From: Latrodectus hesperus
Taxonomy: Eukaryota; Arthropoda; Arachnida; Araneae; Theridiidae
Assembly: GCA_037975125.1 (NCBI GenBank)
Contig: CM075860.1
Coordinates: forward strand, 44,861,804 to 44,925,803
Direction of reading: 5' to 3'
Length of the DNA stretch: 64,000 bases
The position numbers and the translations under genes are program-made. The notes under the pieces are model-generated. The model did no database searches. It was not told the DNA's origin and worked only from the letters and a program-made list of their open reading frames with translations. The stretch's first letter is position 1. Each line of letters starts with the position of its first letter. Positions 1 to 9,225 of the stretch are shown here, piece after piece.

Positions 1-2004
1 AACATACAAAGTACCATGTACAGGAGGTGAAAGTTGATGAAGTATGGTACTGATATGAATATTAAAAAGTGTTACACTTAAAATACTTCCCTGAGGAACA
101 CCTTCAGGTTGGTTAAAAGTATTGGACAAAGACGTACCAATACGAAGTTTAAAACCACGGGAGCTTAAAAAGTTTTGTATAAATATCGGCAAATTACCCC
201 TAAAGCCAAAATCATACATCCTACGGAGAATTCCATAACGCCACGTACGGTCATATGCCTTCTCGATGTCAAAGAAAATGGAAACGAGATGATTCCTTCG
301 CACAAATGTATTGCGAATCTGCGTTTCCAGGTATATAATATTATCAAGAGTGGATCTTCCTTTACGGAAGCCACTCTGATTGATATGAATACATTTATTT
401 GTTTCTAAGACATGTACGAGACGGGCGTTGACCATACGTTCGAGAGTCTTACACAAGCAACTCGTCAGAGCTATTGGTCGATAATTTGAAGGAACAGAAG
501 GATCCTTACCAGCCTTAAGGATCGGAATCACTACTGCTTCGCTCCAAAGTGATGGAAATTTGTTTTCAGTCCAGATCCTATTGAACAATAACAACAAGTT
601 CAACAGAGAATCTGGACTTAAATTACGAAGCATTTGATAGCTGATTCCATCAGGTCCTGGGCTAGTATCATTGGCCTGCTGTAAAGCTCTCTTCAATTCC
701 AACATCCGAAATTCACAGTTGTAAGGCAAAGCTTGTCCATGGTTGAAACGAATTGGTGTTCGCTCAGCACGACTCTTTGTCCTTAAGAACGAAGAACTAT
801 AAGAGTCGTTGCTTGAGACGCTAGCAAAGGTTTCACCAAGGACATTAGCGATGTTCTTAGGAGAAGAGTGTACAGCAGCACCGGATTTTAAAATAGGAAT
901 AGAGAATTCCTTATACATTCCATTGGCTGCTTTCACTCTTCTCCACAACTGTTTACTGGATGTGGAAGAAGTAATTGAGGATATATAGCGAGACCAGGAT
1001 TCCTTCTGACTTCGACGACGAGCTCTGCGAGCTAATGCTTTTGCACTCTTAAAGGCGATAAGATTCTCCGTTGTGGGGTATCTTCTGAATAGCCCCCATA
1101 ACTTCCTCTGTTTCTTATAGGTGTTTTGACATTCATCATTCCACCAAGGTTTGCAGCGCCTATGTGGTATTGGGAAACTCTTTGGTATTGATGCATCAGC
1201 TGCATTCTTAATTGTTTGTGTGACTTCAAAAACGGCAATATCAATGTCTTCGATCGAAACCATTGCATCTTCAATAACTGCCAATTGTGTAAATAACGTC
1301 CAATCTGCCCGACTGTACACGTAAGTAGGTAGGCGTTGTCCTACACTACTACCTCCAGTCTGGGAGATGACGAGAGGAAAATGATCGCTATTGTGCAGAT
1401 CATTTCCTACAATTAAATTTAACAATGGCAGAAGAGATGGAGAACAAATGGCCAGATCGAGAGAATGAAATGTTCTTGTGGGTACATGGAAATAAGTCTT
1501 CTCGTCGGTATTAAGCAGACAGAGACTGTTGTCTGAAATAAACCGCTCTATCTGCCGACCGCGAGAGTTAGTATCATCATTTCCCCACAAAGAACTATGG
1601 CCGTTAAAGTCACCTAACAGCAGAAATGGCGTTGGCAGCTGATCTACTAATGCATCGAGTTCCTCTTGGCGGATGACATCGTGTGGTGGCAAATATAAAC
1701 TACAGACTGTCAACGAGCATGAAGTATGAATTCTTATAGCAACAGCCTGTAGAGTAGTATTCAATGGATGGGCAGTGCTGGGAAAAGTATTAGGTGTTAA
1801 TATACAAACACCTCCAGACACTGCACCATCGTCACCACAGTCCTTTCTAAAGCTTCTAAACCCACGCATGGAAAAGTTATTGCTAGACTTCAGGAATGTT
1901 TCCTGAAGTGCAACACATGCGGGGTTGTAGGCTGAAATTATAGACTTGATGTCATCATGATGAGAACGCAAACCATGGCAGTTCCAAGAAACAAAGGAAG
2001 TTAT
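1..2004 (-). CDS. A1 ORF2, N-terminal 668 codons (endonuclease plus part of RT)
   Basis: I read the frame triplet by triplet from 2004 to the window edge and found no stop. The product is the N-terminal part of a retrotransposon polyprotein: an APE-type endonuclease (about residues 1-225; motifs LQETFL, LLGDFNGH and SDHFPL hold the expected Glu, Asp/Asn and His residues), then a linker rich in Lys/Arg, then RT from its fingers to the first residues of YVDD. The endonuclease would nick target DNA and RT would copy the element RNA from the nick. The frame opens at ATA (2002-2004), which overlaps the ORF1 stop TAA, and no AUG occurs near the start. The remaining RT, RNase H and zinc motif lie outside the window. 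Confidence 0.85.
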   Translation of the reverse strand, partial: MTSFVSWNCHGLRSHHDDIKSIISAYNPACVALQETFLKSSNNFSMRGFRSFRKDCGDDGAVSGGVCILTPNTFPSTAHPLNTTLQAVAIRIHTSCSLTVCSLYLPPHDVIRQEELDALVDQLPTPFLLLGDFNGHSSLWGNDDTNSRGRQIERFISDNSLCLLNTDEKTYFHVPTRTFHSLDLAICSPSLLPLLNLIVGNDLHNSDHFPLVISQTGGSSVGQRLPTYVYSRADWTLFTQLAVIEDAMVSIEDIDIAVFEVTQTIKNAADASIPKSFPIPHRRCKPWWNDECQNTYKKQRKLWGLFRRYPTTENLIAFKSAKALARRARRRSQKESWSRYISSITSSTSSKQLWRRVKAANGMYKEFSIPILKSGAAVHSSPKNIANVLGETFASVSSNDSYSSSFLRTKSRAERTPIRFNHGQALPYNCEFRMLELKRALQQANDTSPGPDGISYQMLRNLSPDSLLNLLLLFNRIWTENKFPSLWSEAVVIPILKAGKDPSVPSNYRPIALTSCLCKTLERMVNARLVHVLETNKCIHINQSGFRKGRSTLDNIIYLETQIRNTFVRRNHLVSIFFDIEKAYDRTWRYGILRRMYDFGFRGNLPIFIQNFLSSRGFKLRIGTSLSNTFNQPEGVPQGSILSVTLFNIHISTILHQLSPPVHGTLYV

Positions 2005-2687
2005 TGTTTAATCTGAAAAGCTCCTTTCCCGGAGCTGGAAGGTATGTCATCTGACATCTCCTCGAGTGACAGATCTTCGTCAGAGGGATGTAGAGACACA
2101 GCGTCAGCTTCAAGGGATAAGGCTTTACGGGTGGATATGGAGGGTCTAAAATTGCCCTCCTTTGCAGATTTAAGTTTTAACGGCTTTAGGGCTTTTGATT
2201 TAGCCATCGGAGCTTTTCTACGGAGAGTATTTGCGGATGTTGTTTTTGACTTTTTCTCAGATGTATGGGGTAATTTGACTATCGGAAGTGAAAGAGCATC
2301 CGTTTGGGTACTAGCCGTTCTGGTGACCTTGGCGGCGACAGATGCATAGCTAACTCCTGCTTGAGGTGTTCGTGCTGTAACAGCACGTCTCGCCTCAGGA
2401 TATGAGCAGTTATTCTTAACTTTAGTGGTTGTGATCTCCTTTTCCAGTATCCAGATAGGACAACTCCTAGCGTAGGAGGGGCGGTCACCCTTACAGTTGA
2501 CACACCTCTCCTTTGCAGTACAAGACGAGCTGTCGTGGCCAACTGCTGCGCAGCGAGCGCAAGTCAGTTTGCCTCTGCAAGTCGCTTTGGAGTGACCAAA
2601 TCTCTGGCACTGGAAACAACGCAAAGGATTTGGAATAAACGGCCTAACGGGTAGATGCAAATACGCAGCATTAATATGCTGCGGTAG
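2001..2687 (-). CDS. A1 ORF1, 3' part (gag-like zinc-knuckle protein)
   Basis: The open frame encodes the C-terminal 228 residues of the family A ORF1 protein. Three zinc knuckles are visible: CFQCQRFGHSKATC, CARCAAVGHDSSSC and a third of the CVNC type. They are followed by a basic, Ser/Lys-rich tail and an acidic end (SDEDLSLEEM). In I and jockey elements such proteins bind the element RNA in a ribonucleoprotein; that role is inferred from the family. The N-terminal half is missing because homology ends at 2687, where the tail of A2 begins. The first few codons of the longer open frame (2688-2717) are A2 tail read through by chance. The TAA stop overlaps the ORF2 frame by two bases. Confidence 0.85.
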   Translation of the reverse strand, partial: LPQHINAAYLHLPVRPFIPNPLRCFQCQRFGHSKATCRGKLTCARCAAVGHDSSSCTAKERCVNCKGDRPSYARSCPIWILEKEITTTKVKNNCSYPEARRAVTARTPQAGVSYASVAAKVTRTASTQTDALSLPIVKLPHTSEKKSKTTSANTLRRKAPMAKSKALKPLKLKSAKEGNFRPSISTRKALSLEADAVSLHPSDEDLSLEEMSDDIPSSSGKGAFQIKQ

Positions 2688-2742
2688 TTGGTTGGTTGGT
2701 TGGGTTTTATGGCACAAGGTCCAAATAAGGACAAGCTGCGCC
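2688..2742 (-). other. A2 3' terminus: (GGTT)n tail plus 32-nt hairpin
   Basis: Four TTGG/GGTT units (2688-2703) are followed by the hairpin 2711-2742, whose outer arms GGCACA/TGCGCC and inner arms GTCC/GGAC pair around a short A-rich loop. The same hairpin is present in every family A 3' end: 12660-12691, 28116-28147, 29576-29607, 45837-45868 and 48704-48735. Read on the element's own strand the RNA ends in CCAA repeats. By analogy with other non-LTR elements the hairpin is the likely RT recognition site, which is inference. Confidence 0.8.
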
Positions 2743-2965
2743 AGAAATTTATTTATTTTATTTTTTCTATTTTTTTTTTTTTAACCAATCAACTTTTAAA
2801 ATTCCGATAAAAATATAAGTATTATTTATAAGATTAACATAAATAATAAATAGACAAACACCCAACATATAAAATAATAAATTATACCTAAAACATCTAA
2901 AATAAAAGGCTAAACTAAATCTGTAAAATGTCAAAGGTATTTATTTTAAAATCGTTGATTTAAAA
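2743..2965 (-). other. A2 3' UTR
   Basis: This is an AT-rich stretch between the ORF2 stop and the terminal hairpin, with a T13 run on the plus strand near 2767. Equivalent 3' UTRs occur in all family A copies. I see no gene or other element in it. Confidence 0.7.
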
Positions 2966-5900
2966 TTATATATAATTTATAAAATCAATGCTTCTCAAAA
3001 AAGCAAAAATATTTTGATGCGGAGGTTCGCCCAGCAAATCCCGCATCGTTAAAATATCAGTCTTAAAAAATTTAAAACGATGTTGGTTAAAATCAGAACA
3101 TGAAATTAAAATATGAAACACAGTGTATGGTTCATCACACGTTTCACACCAAGGTTTTATTTCATTTAGGAATAAATGCTTATGAGTGAAACGTGTGTGT
3201 CCAATACGAAGGCGGGTTAATTTAACATCCGCACTCCGTAAAGGTAAAACTGGAAATGAAATGAGAGATGGAGTTATGGCATATAATTTGTTGCTGACTT
3301 GCATTCTCCATGATTCCTGCCAAAGTTTATGTACAAAACTTTTCACACCTTTTCTCGCATCACAAAGTGGAACGGAAGGCTGAAGTGGAGTAGATGCAGA
3401 CTTTGCAGCTGCATCAGCCCTCTCGTTACCATCAAGACCTACATGTCCTGGGATCCAACAAATGATAATATCAAATCCCTTGCACTTCAGAGAGTCTAAT
3501 AGGCAAAAAATCTCCGACACAACAGGGTGAAAGTTGACATTAATATTCTCCACAGCTTCTAATACACTCATGCTGTCAGTGTAAATACAAAATTTATGTG
3601 ATTCTTTACTACCCACATACTGAAGCGCACTTAGTATAGCAGTTGCTTCAGCAGTGAAGATGGAGCAGGACATGTTAAGGCTGTAACTAAGAGTAATATT
3701 ATCAATATAAACTCCACAGCCAACATGTCCGGCAGATTTTGAACCATCTGTAAATATAGGTTGATAAGAATCAAACTGACAGCGATGATAAGAATAGAGC
3801 TGATGGAAAACAATAGGAGATGTGTCGGATTTTTTGAATTCTGCAAAGGGATTGATTATTCTACATTGTGGCTCATACCAGGGTGGATGTGAAGTTCGAT
3901 TTGTTGCAGTTATTCGAACGTCATGCAGGTCAGACAATATGAGATGAGATTTTATTCTGATGAGAAAAGGTGGAATGCTCCTTGGACGAGCATTATAGAG
4001 TCTTTTAAGGGCAGATGTAGGAATCATGGCACGTGATGGATGATGAGGGTCAGACATGATCTTAGCATAATAATTGAGAGACTGCTGCATTCGTCTCAGG
4101 TCTAAGGGATATTGTTGGCAAATTGCATATAGACTCTGGACGGGTGATGTGCGGAATGCGCCCGAACATATTCTCAGAGCAGAATGATGGACAGTGTCCA
4201 ATCTGTGTAAAACAGAAGACCTAGCGGATCCATAAACAACACAACCGTAGTCTATGCGAGATAAAATTAGTGATTGGTAAACTCGGAGGAGTGACGTGCG
4301 ATCAGCACCCCAAGATGTATTTGAAAGCACCTTGAGGATATTGAGCGATCGCTCGCACTTCTTCCGCAGATATAGTATATGCGGAAGAAAGGTTAATTTA
4401 CGATCAAATATCACTCCGAGGAATTTTACCTCACTGACCACTGGTATAGGTGTGTTATTTATACGAATAACGGGATCATTGTGGAGGCTAGTCTTCCTGC
4501 AGAAATGGACACAATTGCTCTTGCTAGGAGAAAGTGTATGGCCATTCTCAGCACACCATGCAGCAATTTTATTAACAGATGTTTGTAATTGTCTCTCAAT
4601 TAAATTCATGTTAGACCCTTCACAAGATATCTGCAAGTCATCAACATACAAGGTACCATAAACAGAAGGTGATAATTTATGGAGTATGCTGCTAATATAA
4701 AGGATAAAAAGGGTGACACTCAATATAGAACCTTGAGGTACACCTTCAACTTGATTAAAATGATCAGAATAAAATGTTCCTATCCGAACTTTAAAACCAC
4801 GGGAGCGTAAAAAGTTTTGTATAAATATCGGCAAATTACCCCTAAAGCCAAAATCATACATCCTACGGAGAATTCCATAGCGCCACGTACGGTCATAAGC
4901 CTTCTCTATGTCGAAGAAAATGGAGACCAGATGGTTCCTCCGCACAAAAACATTGCGGATTTGGATCTCCAAATATGTGATATTATCAAGAGTGGATCTC
5001 CCTTTACGGAAGCCACTCTGATTAATATGTATACATTTATTTTTTTCTAAGACATATACGAGACGGGCGTTGACCATACGTTCGAGAGTCTTACACAAGC
5101 AACTCGTCAGAGCTATTGGTCGATAACTTGAAGGAACAGAAGGATCCTTACCAGCCTTAAGGATTGGAATCACTATTGCTTCGCTCCAAAGTGATGGAAA
5201 TTTATTTTCAGTCCAGATCCTATTGAATAGATAAAGTAAGTTCAACAGGGAATCTGGACTTAAATGACGAAGCATTTGATAGCTGATTCCATCTGGTCCT
5301 GGGCTAGTATCATGGGCCTGCTGTAATGCTCTCTTCAATTCCAACATCCGAAATTCACAGTTGTAAGGGAAAGCTTGTCCATGGTTGAAACGAATTGGTG
5401 TTCTCTCAGCACGACTCTTTGTCCTAAAGAATGAAGGACTATAAGAGTCGTTGCTTGAGACGCTAGCAAAGGTTTCACCAAGGACGTTAGCGATGTCCTT
5501 AGGAGAAGAGTATATAGCAGCTCCGGATTTCAAAATAGGAATAGAAAATTCTCTATAGATTCCATTGGCTGCTTTCACTCTTCTCCACAACTGCTTACTG
5601 GATGTGGAAGAAGTAATTGAGGATACATAGCGAGACCAGGATTCCTTCTGACTTCGACGACGAGCACTGCGAGCTAATGCTTTTGCTCTCTTAAAGGCGA
5701 TAAGATTCTCCGTTGTGGGGTATCTTCTGAATAGCCCCCATAACTTCCTCTGTTTCTTATAGGTGTTTTGACATTCATCATTCCACCAAGGTTTGCAACG
5801 CCTGTGTGGTGTAGAGGAACTCTTAGGAATTGATGCATCAGCTGCATTCTTAATTGTTTCAGTGACTTTACTGACGGCAATAGCAATATTTTCGATCATA

Positions 5901-6646
5901 ACCATTGCATCATCAACAACTGCCAATTGCGAAAATAATGTCCAATCTGCCCGACTGTACACGTAAGTAGGTAGGCGTTGTCCTACACTACTACCTCCAG
6001 TCTGGGAGATGACGAGAGGAAAATGATCGCTGTTGTGCAGATCATTTCCTACTGTTAAATTTAACAATGGCAGAAGAGATGGTGAACAAATGGCCAGATC
6101 GAGAGAATGAAACGTTCTTGTGGGTACATGGAAATATGTATTCTCGTCGGTATTCAGCAGACAGAGACTATTATCTGAAATAAAACGCTCTATCTGCCGA
6201 CCGCGAGAATTAGTATCATCATTTCCCCACAAAGAACTATGGCCGTTAAAGTCACCTAACAACAGAAATGGTGTTGGCAGCTGATCTATTAATGCATCAA
6301 GTTCCTCTTGGCGGATGACATCGTGTGGTGGCAAATACAAACTACAGACTGTCAACAAACATGATGTGTGAATTCTCACAGCAACAGCCTGTAGAGTAGT
6401 ATTCAATGGATGGGCAGTGCTGGGAAAAGTATTAGATGTTAATATACAAACACCTCCAGACACTGCACCATCGTCACCACAGTCTTTTCTAAAGCTTCTA
6501 AACCCACGCATGGAAATGTTATTGCTGGACTTCAGGAATGTTTCCTGAAGTGCAACACATGCGGGGTTGTAGGCTGAAATTATGGACTTGATGTCATCAT
6601 GATGAGAACGCAAACCATGGCAGTTCCAAGAAACAAAGGAAGTTAT
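2966..6646 (-). CDS. A2 ORF2: endonuclease, reverse transcriptase, RNase H polyprotein (intact)
   Basis: An uninterrupted frame of about 1226 codons encodes a complete non-LTR replicase. In order: APE endonuclease (about 1-225; LQETFL, LLGDFNGH, NSDHFPL), a basic linker with a WWNDEC motif near 270-280, RT (about 480-740; PGPDGISYQMLRH, SYRPIALTS, FFDIEKAYD, GVPQGSILS, YVDDLQ near 669), RNase H (about 960-1090; FTDGSK, TAEA, YTDS, GLDGNERADAAA) and a C-terminal Cys/His motif (CETCDEPYTVFHILISC, about 1165-1182). All expected catalytic acids are visible, so this copy could be active. RNase H together with an APE endonuclease places it in the I/R1-like part of the jockey superfamily; I cannot fix the clade. 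The frame starts at ATA (6644-6646) overlapping the ORF1 TAA, and the first AUG is far inside, so translation probably depends on ORF1 termination and restart or on a non-AUG start. Confidence 0.93.
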   Translation of the reverse strand: MTSFVSWNCHGLRSHHDDIKSIISAYNPACVALQETFLKSSNNISMRGFRSFRKDCGDDGAVSGGVCILTSNTFPSTAHPLNTTLQAVAVRIHTSCLLTVCSLYLPPHDVIRQEELDALIDQLPTPFLLLGDFNGHSSLWGNDDTNSRGRQIERFISDNSLCLLNTDENTYFHVPTRTFHSLDLAICSPSLLPLLNLTVGNDLHNSDHFPLVISQTGGSSVGQRLPTYVYSRADWTLFSQLAVVDDAMVMIENIAIAVSKVTETIKNAADASIPKSSSTPHRRCKPWWNDECQNTYKKQRKLWGLFRRYPTTENLIAFKRAKALARSARRRSQKESWSRYVSSITSSTSSKQLWRRVKAANGIYREFSIPILKSGAAIYSSPKDIANVLGETFASVSSNDSYSPSFFRTKSRAERTPIRFNHGQAFPYNCEFRMLELKRALQQAHDTSPGPDGISYQMLRHLSPDSLLNLLYLFNRIWTENKFPSLWSEAIVIPILKAGKDPSVPSSYRPIALTSCLCKTLERMVNARLVYVLEKNKCIHINQSGFRKGRSTLDNITYLEIQIRNVFVRRNHLVSIFFDIEKAYDRTWRYGILRRMYDFGFRGNLPIFIQNFLRSRGFKVRIGTFYSDHFNQVEGVPQGSILSVTLFILYISSILHKLSPSVYGTLYVDDLQISCEGSNMNLIERQLQTSVNKIAAWCAENGHTLSPSKSNCVHFCRKTSLHNDPVIRINNTPIPVVSEVKFLGVIFDRKLTFLPHILYLRKKCERSLNILKVLSNTSWGADRTSLLRVYQSLILSRIDYGCVVYGSARSSVLHRLDTVHHSALRICSGAFRTSPVQSLYAICQQYPLDLRRMQQSLNYYAKIMSDPHHPSRAMIPTSALKRLYNARPRSIPPFLIRIKSHLILSDLHDVRITATNRTSHPPWYEPQCRIINPFAEFKKSDTSPIVFHQLYSYHRCQFDSYQPIFTDGSKSAGHVGCGVYIDNITLSYSLNMSCSIFTAEATAILSALQYVGSKESHKFCIYTDSMSVLEAVENINVNFHPVVSEIFCLLDSLKCKGFDIIICWIPGHVGLDGNERADAAAKSASTPLQPSVPLCDARKGVKSFVHKLWQESWRMQVSNKLYAITPSLISFPVLPLRSADVKLTRLRIGHTRFTHKHLFLNEIKPWCETCDEPYTVFHILISCSDFNQHRFKFFKTDILTMRDLLGEPPHQNIFAFLRSIDFINYI

Positions 6647-6972
6647 TGTTCAATTTGAAAAGCTCCTTTCCCGGAGCTGGAAGGCATGTCATCCGACATC
6701 TCCTCGAGCGATAAATCTTCGTCTGAGGGATGTAAGGAAACAGCATCAGCCTCCAGGTTTAAGGCTTTACGGGTGGATATAGAGGGCCTAATTTTGCCCT
6801 CTTTTGCAGATTTTAATTTTAAGGCCTTCATGGCTTTAGACTTAGCCATCGGAGCTTTTCTACGTTGAATATTTGTAGAGGTTGATTTTTGGCTTTTATC
6901 AGATGTAAGGGGTAATTTGACTAGTGGAAGTGAGAGAGCATCGGTTTGTGTACCAGCTGTTCTGGTGACCTT
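6643..6972 (-). pseudogene. A2 ORF1 remnant (C-terminal 110 codons)
   Basis: Only the Lys/Ser-rich tail and acidic C-terminus of ORF1 remain, starting at the VTRT..TQTDALSLP segment that matches A1, A4 and A5. The zinc knuckles are gone. An open frame continues to 6996, but its first eight codons come from the adjoining family B sequence. Confidence 0.82.
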
Positions 6973-8710
6973 CACAGGGATCGGTGAGTGGTCCAATATT
7001 TTGGAATATTTATTATAATAAAGTAAATTGTTTTAAATGGCCCAATCATACAAACATCGTAACATTCGCAGACGATACTCTATTAATAATATCTGAATAA
7101 AAACTAAAGAGGAACTTAAAAATAATTGTAATGAATCATTAGCATACTTCTCAAACCTTTGCTCAGATTTAAAATTAAAGGTGTCACCTACTAAATCAAA
7201 TGTCCTTATCCTAAGCAAAAAATCGCATACTTTAAAATATAACCCTAAAATAGTTTATAATAATGAAAGTTTAAAACATACAAAACTACTAACTTACTTA
7301 GGTATAAATATTGACCGAAAACTGTCATTTTTACCACATATTCGAAATTTAAAACCAAAAATAATCCAAATTTCTCAAAGTTTGAAAACCATGTCAACAC
7401 TAAACTGGGGACTCAAGGGGAAGTTTATAAAAATAATTTATAATACTATAATAACTAGAATAATTCTCTATGGAGCACCTTTTTGGATCAACCCAATAAA
7501 TCAACGAAAAACAAAACAATTACTAAGTCTGGAAAGGTACTTCACTCTTCAAATAACAAAATGTTTTCAAACGACCCCAACTTCTGCTCTGGAGATTCTG
7601 GCTGGCGTCCCACCCCTCCATCTTCAAGCAATCCAAGAAAGCAACAAAGCATTATTAATTCAACATCATCAAGAAATCCAGATTGGAAACCTTATACTAC
7701 AACCAAAATGTGACAGCAAACCCCACAAAGATGCTCAACACCCAGCAGAGTGGCTCAAAAACCTTCAAGTTTTCCTAAATCCAAATTCAACCTCTGCCAA
7801 TCAACCAAAACCAACAAATTGGGAAATTTTCACCGATGGTTCAAAAATTGAAGAAAACATTGGAGCTGCAATAGTCACCTATCACAACAAAATTCTCATA
7901 AATTCTAAATTAATTCGTTTACATAAATTTAATTCGATTTTTCAAGCAGAGGCAATAGCTATAAAACATGCAGTAATAGAAATAATAAAAAATCATCAAT
8001 CTCCAACCACCATTTGGACAGATAGTAAATCAACCTTGCAAGCTCTCCAAAACCCTCATCCAGATTCCTCCATAATAGCCGAAATTCAACACATTATTTC
8101 AACTCATCAAAATTATAATATTCAACTCTGCTGGGTTAGAGCCCATCAAGGTACCCAAGGTAATGAAATGGCAGATTTAAAAGCCAAAGAGGCTACAAAA
8201 CTACCAGATAAAAATATAACACATATACCATGGGCTAAAGCCCCTATTAAACTTCTACTTAAAAAGAATACCATTAAACAGTGGCAACAAGAATGGGATA
8301 GCTGTTTAACAGGCCGTCATTTATATCAATACTTGCCAACTGTCTCTAAGGATGTCTGCCACCAAGTTCCACAACTTAACCATCTTCTTACTAACCACGG
8401 ACCGTATCCTGTTTATTATAAAAATATCAACAAAACAAGAACAGACAAATGTACCTGTGGCTCCACAGGTACAGCTCTTCACTATGTTCTAGTCTGCCCT
8501 CACACGAAAACCTACCATATCAAGAAATCACCAACTCAAACTGAGCAACAATTCTTAAATTTCTGTTTAAAAGATCCTTTTAGAAGGAAAAAACTCCAAG
8601 ACTTGGGAAACTTTCTCATGTCAAAAGACCTCCAATTCTGCCAAGACCAGACTTCAACCACCATTCAAGGATCCACCATACTGAGCTCGGACTCAGACTC
8701 TGACTTTTAA
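6973..8710 (+). pseudogene. B1 ORF2, C-terminal part (RT palm to RNase H), one frameshift
   Basis: The RT palm motif PQGS.SGP and the catalytic FADDT are read in one frame up to about 7095. A net two-base insertion (TCTGAATAAAA, against TCTGGAGAAA in B4) creates a TAA and shifts the frame; from about 7098 to the stop at 8708-8710 the frame is open again. The second part holds the RT thumb (LTYLGINIDRKLSFLPH), RNase H (FTDGSK, QAEAIA, WTDSKST, AHQGTQGNEMAD) and a C-terminal CTCGSTGTALHYVLVCP zinc-like motif. The product would be the same kind of replicase as in family A, but sequence similarity to A is low. The frameshift at the active site makes this copy inactive. Confidence 0.85.
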
Positions 8711-9002
8711 AAAGCAGACTCTCACCATGAATAAAATTATCAAACAAAAAAGACTTAATTGTACTTTTAAAGAATTTCTATTGTATTGTTTTAAGTATAC
8801 TATTGTAAATACCAACTACCTAATTATTAACTTTTCTCTATATTACCATTGCTCTTATTATAATCCAAAATATTATTCTAGTTATAACTATTCTCAACTG
8901 AGAAATTTGTATATACATTTTCATTTACTTTAATTAATCTTATTTTTCTTCTTATCTTACATATTATTTAACTAATTTTGTTCTTTAAATATTACTGTAA
9001 CT
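8711..9002 (+). other. B1 3' UTR
   Basis: This short AT-rich non-coding stretch runs from the ORF2 stop to the conserved terminal module. Unlike the 3' UTRs of B2 and B4 it shows no clear tandem repeats. A 68-codon open frame inside it (8727-8933) has no recognisable similarity and looks like chance. Confidence 0.6.
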
Positions 9003-9225
9003 GAACTGTGAAGCATTGACCTATTGCATAGGTCAATGCTGACCTTTGTGCCCCACCATTGGAAAATTTAATCAATAAACTTAACCGGGTTGCGGTTCTC
9101 GGGAGGCGCTCCGGGGTCCCCTTGGGGTGCTCTCTGCTCAAACCGACGTGGAGGGGACTTAACCCGATAACCTTAGGTAAAGTCCGGGGTCCCTCCCTCG
9201 TCTTCTCAGTCTGTCTAGAGCAACC
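9003..9225 (+). other. Conserved B terminal module (copy 1, end of B1)
   Basis: In order: GAACTGTG (9003-9010), an 11-bp perfect stem-loop (9013-9039, arms GCATTGACCTA/TAGGTCAATGC), CCCCACC (9051-9057), AATAAA (9074-9079) and a GC-rich block (about 9086-9225) ending GTCTGTCTAGAGCAACC. Inside the block GAGGGGAC (9151-9158) pairs with GTCCCTCCCTC (9189-9199) around a conserved ATAACC..AGGTAA loop. Four further copies follow in the window. The element after it (B2) begins at once with truncated coding sequence, so the module reads best as the 3' end of B1. Confidence 0.8.

Larger units (their letters stand above)
1..2687 (-). mobile_element. A1: family A non-LTR retrotransposon, 5'-truncated, 3' part outside window
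   Basis: The minus strand carries the 3' half of ORF1 followed by the endonuclease and first half of the RT of ORF2; the window edge cuts the element at the RT YVDD motif. At 2687 the ORF1 homology stops and the (GGTT)n tail of A2 begins. No A1 sequence resumes on the far side of A2. The simplest reading is that A1 is a 5'-truncated copy that landed at the tail repeat of A2, rather than A2 landing inside A1. Protein similarity to A2, A4 and A7 is very high, so this copy is young. Confidence 0.85.
2688..6972 (-). mobile_element. A2: family A non-LTR retrotransposon, 5'-truncated in ORF1, ORF2 intact
   Basis: From its 3' end (left) the copy has a (GGTT)n tail, the terminal hairpin, an AT-rich 3' UTR of about 220 bp, a complete ORF2 and the last 110 codons of ORF1. 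Similarity to other A copies ends at about 6972 and is followed at once by RT coding sequence of family B on the opposite strand. The 5' UTR is absent. A 5' truncation during insertion into a B element would explain this. The matching B sequence on the 3' side would lie left of the window, so the target-site duplication cannot be checked here. Confidence 0.88.
6973..9225 (+). mobile_element. B1: family B non-LTR retrotransposon, 3' part
   Basis: The unit starts in RT coding sequence at the PQGS(V/I)SGP motif, continues through the FADDT active site, RT thumb and RNase H, and ends with a 3' UTR and the conserved B terminal module. Its proteins are closest to B4. The missing 5' half presumably lies left of the A1/A2 block, outside the window. 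Confidence 0.85.

Noticed and set aside
2044..2349. Plus-strand frames of about 100 codons repeated over ORF1 of A copies (also 31404-31709, 35577-35882)
   Set aside because: They recur only because ORF1 is repeated; they are antisense shadows of the Ser/Lys-rich and acidic tail.
2688..2703. GGTT repeats as telomeric repeats
   Set aside because: Only three to five units occur, always directly attached to the family A hairpin, so they are element tails. No TTAGG or longer simple telomere array was seen.
9074..9079. AATAAA as a plain poly(A) signal defining the B 3' end
   Set aside because: The constant sequence continues about 145 bp beyond it in all five copies and no A-tract follows. I keep its role open.
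9086..9225. HDV-like or hammerhead ribozyme in the GC block
   Set aside because: R2- and RTE-type elements often carry such ribozymes, but I found no CTGATGA/GAAA core and could not build the double pseudoknot.
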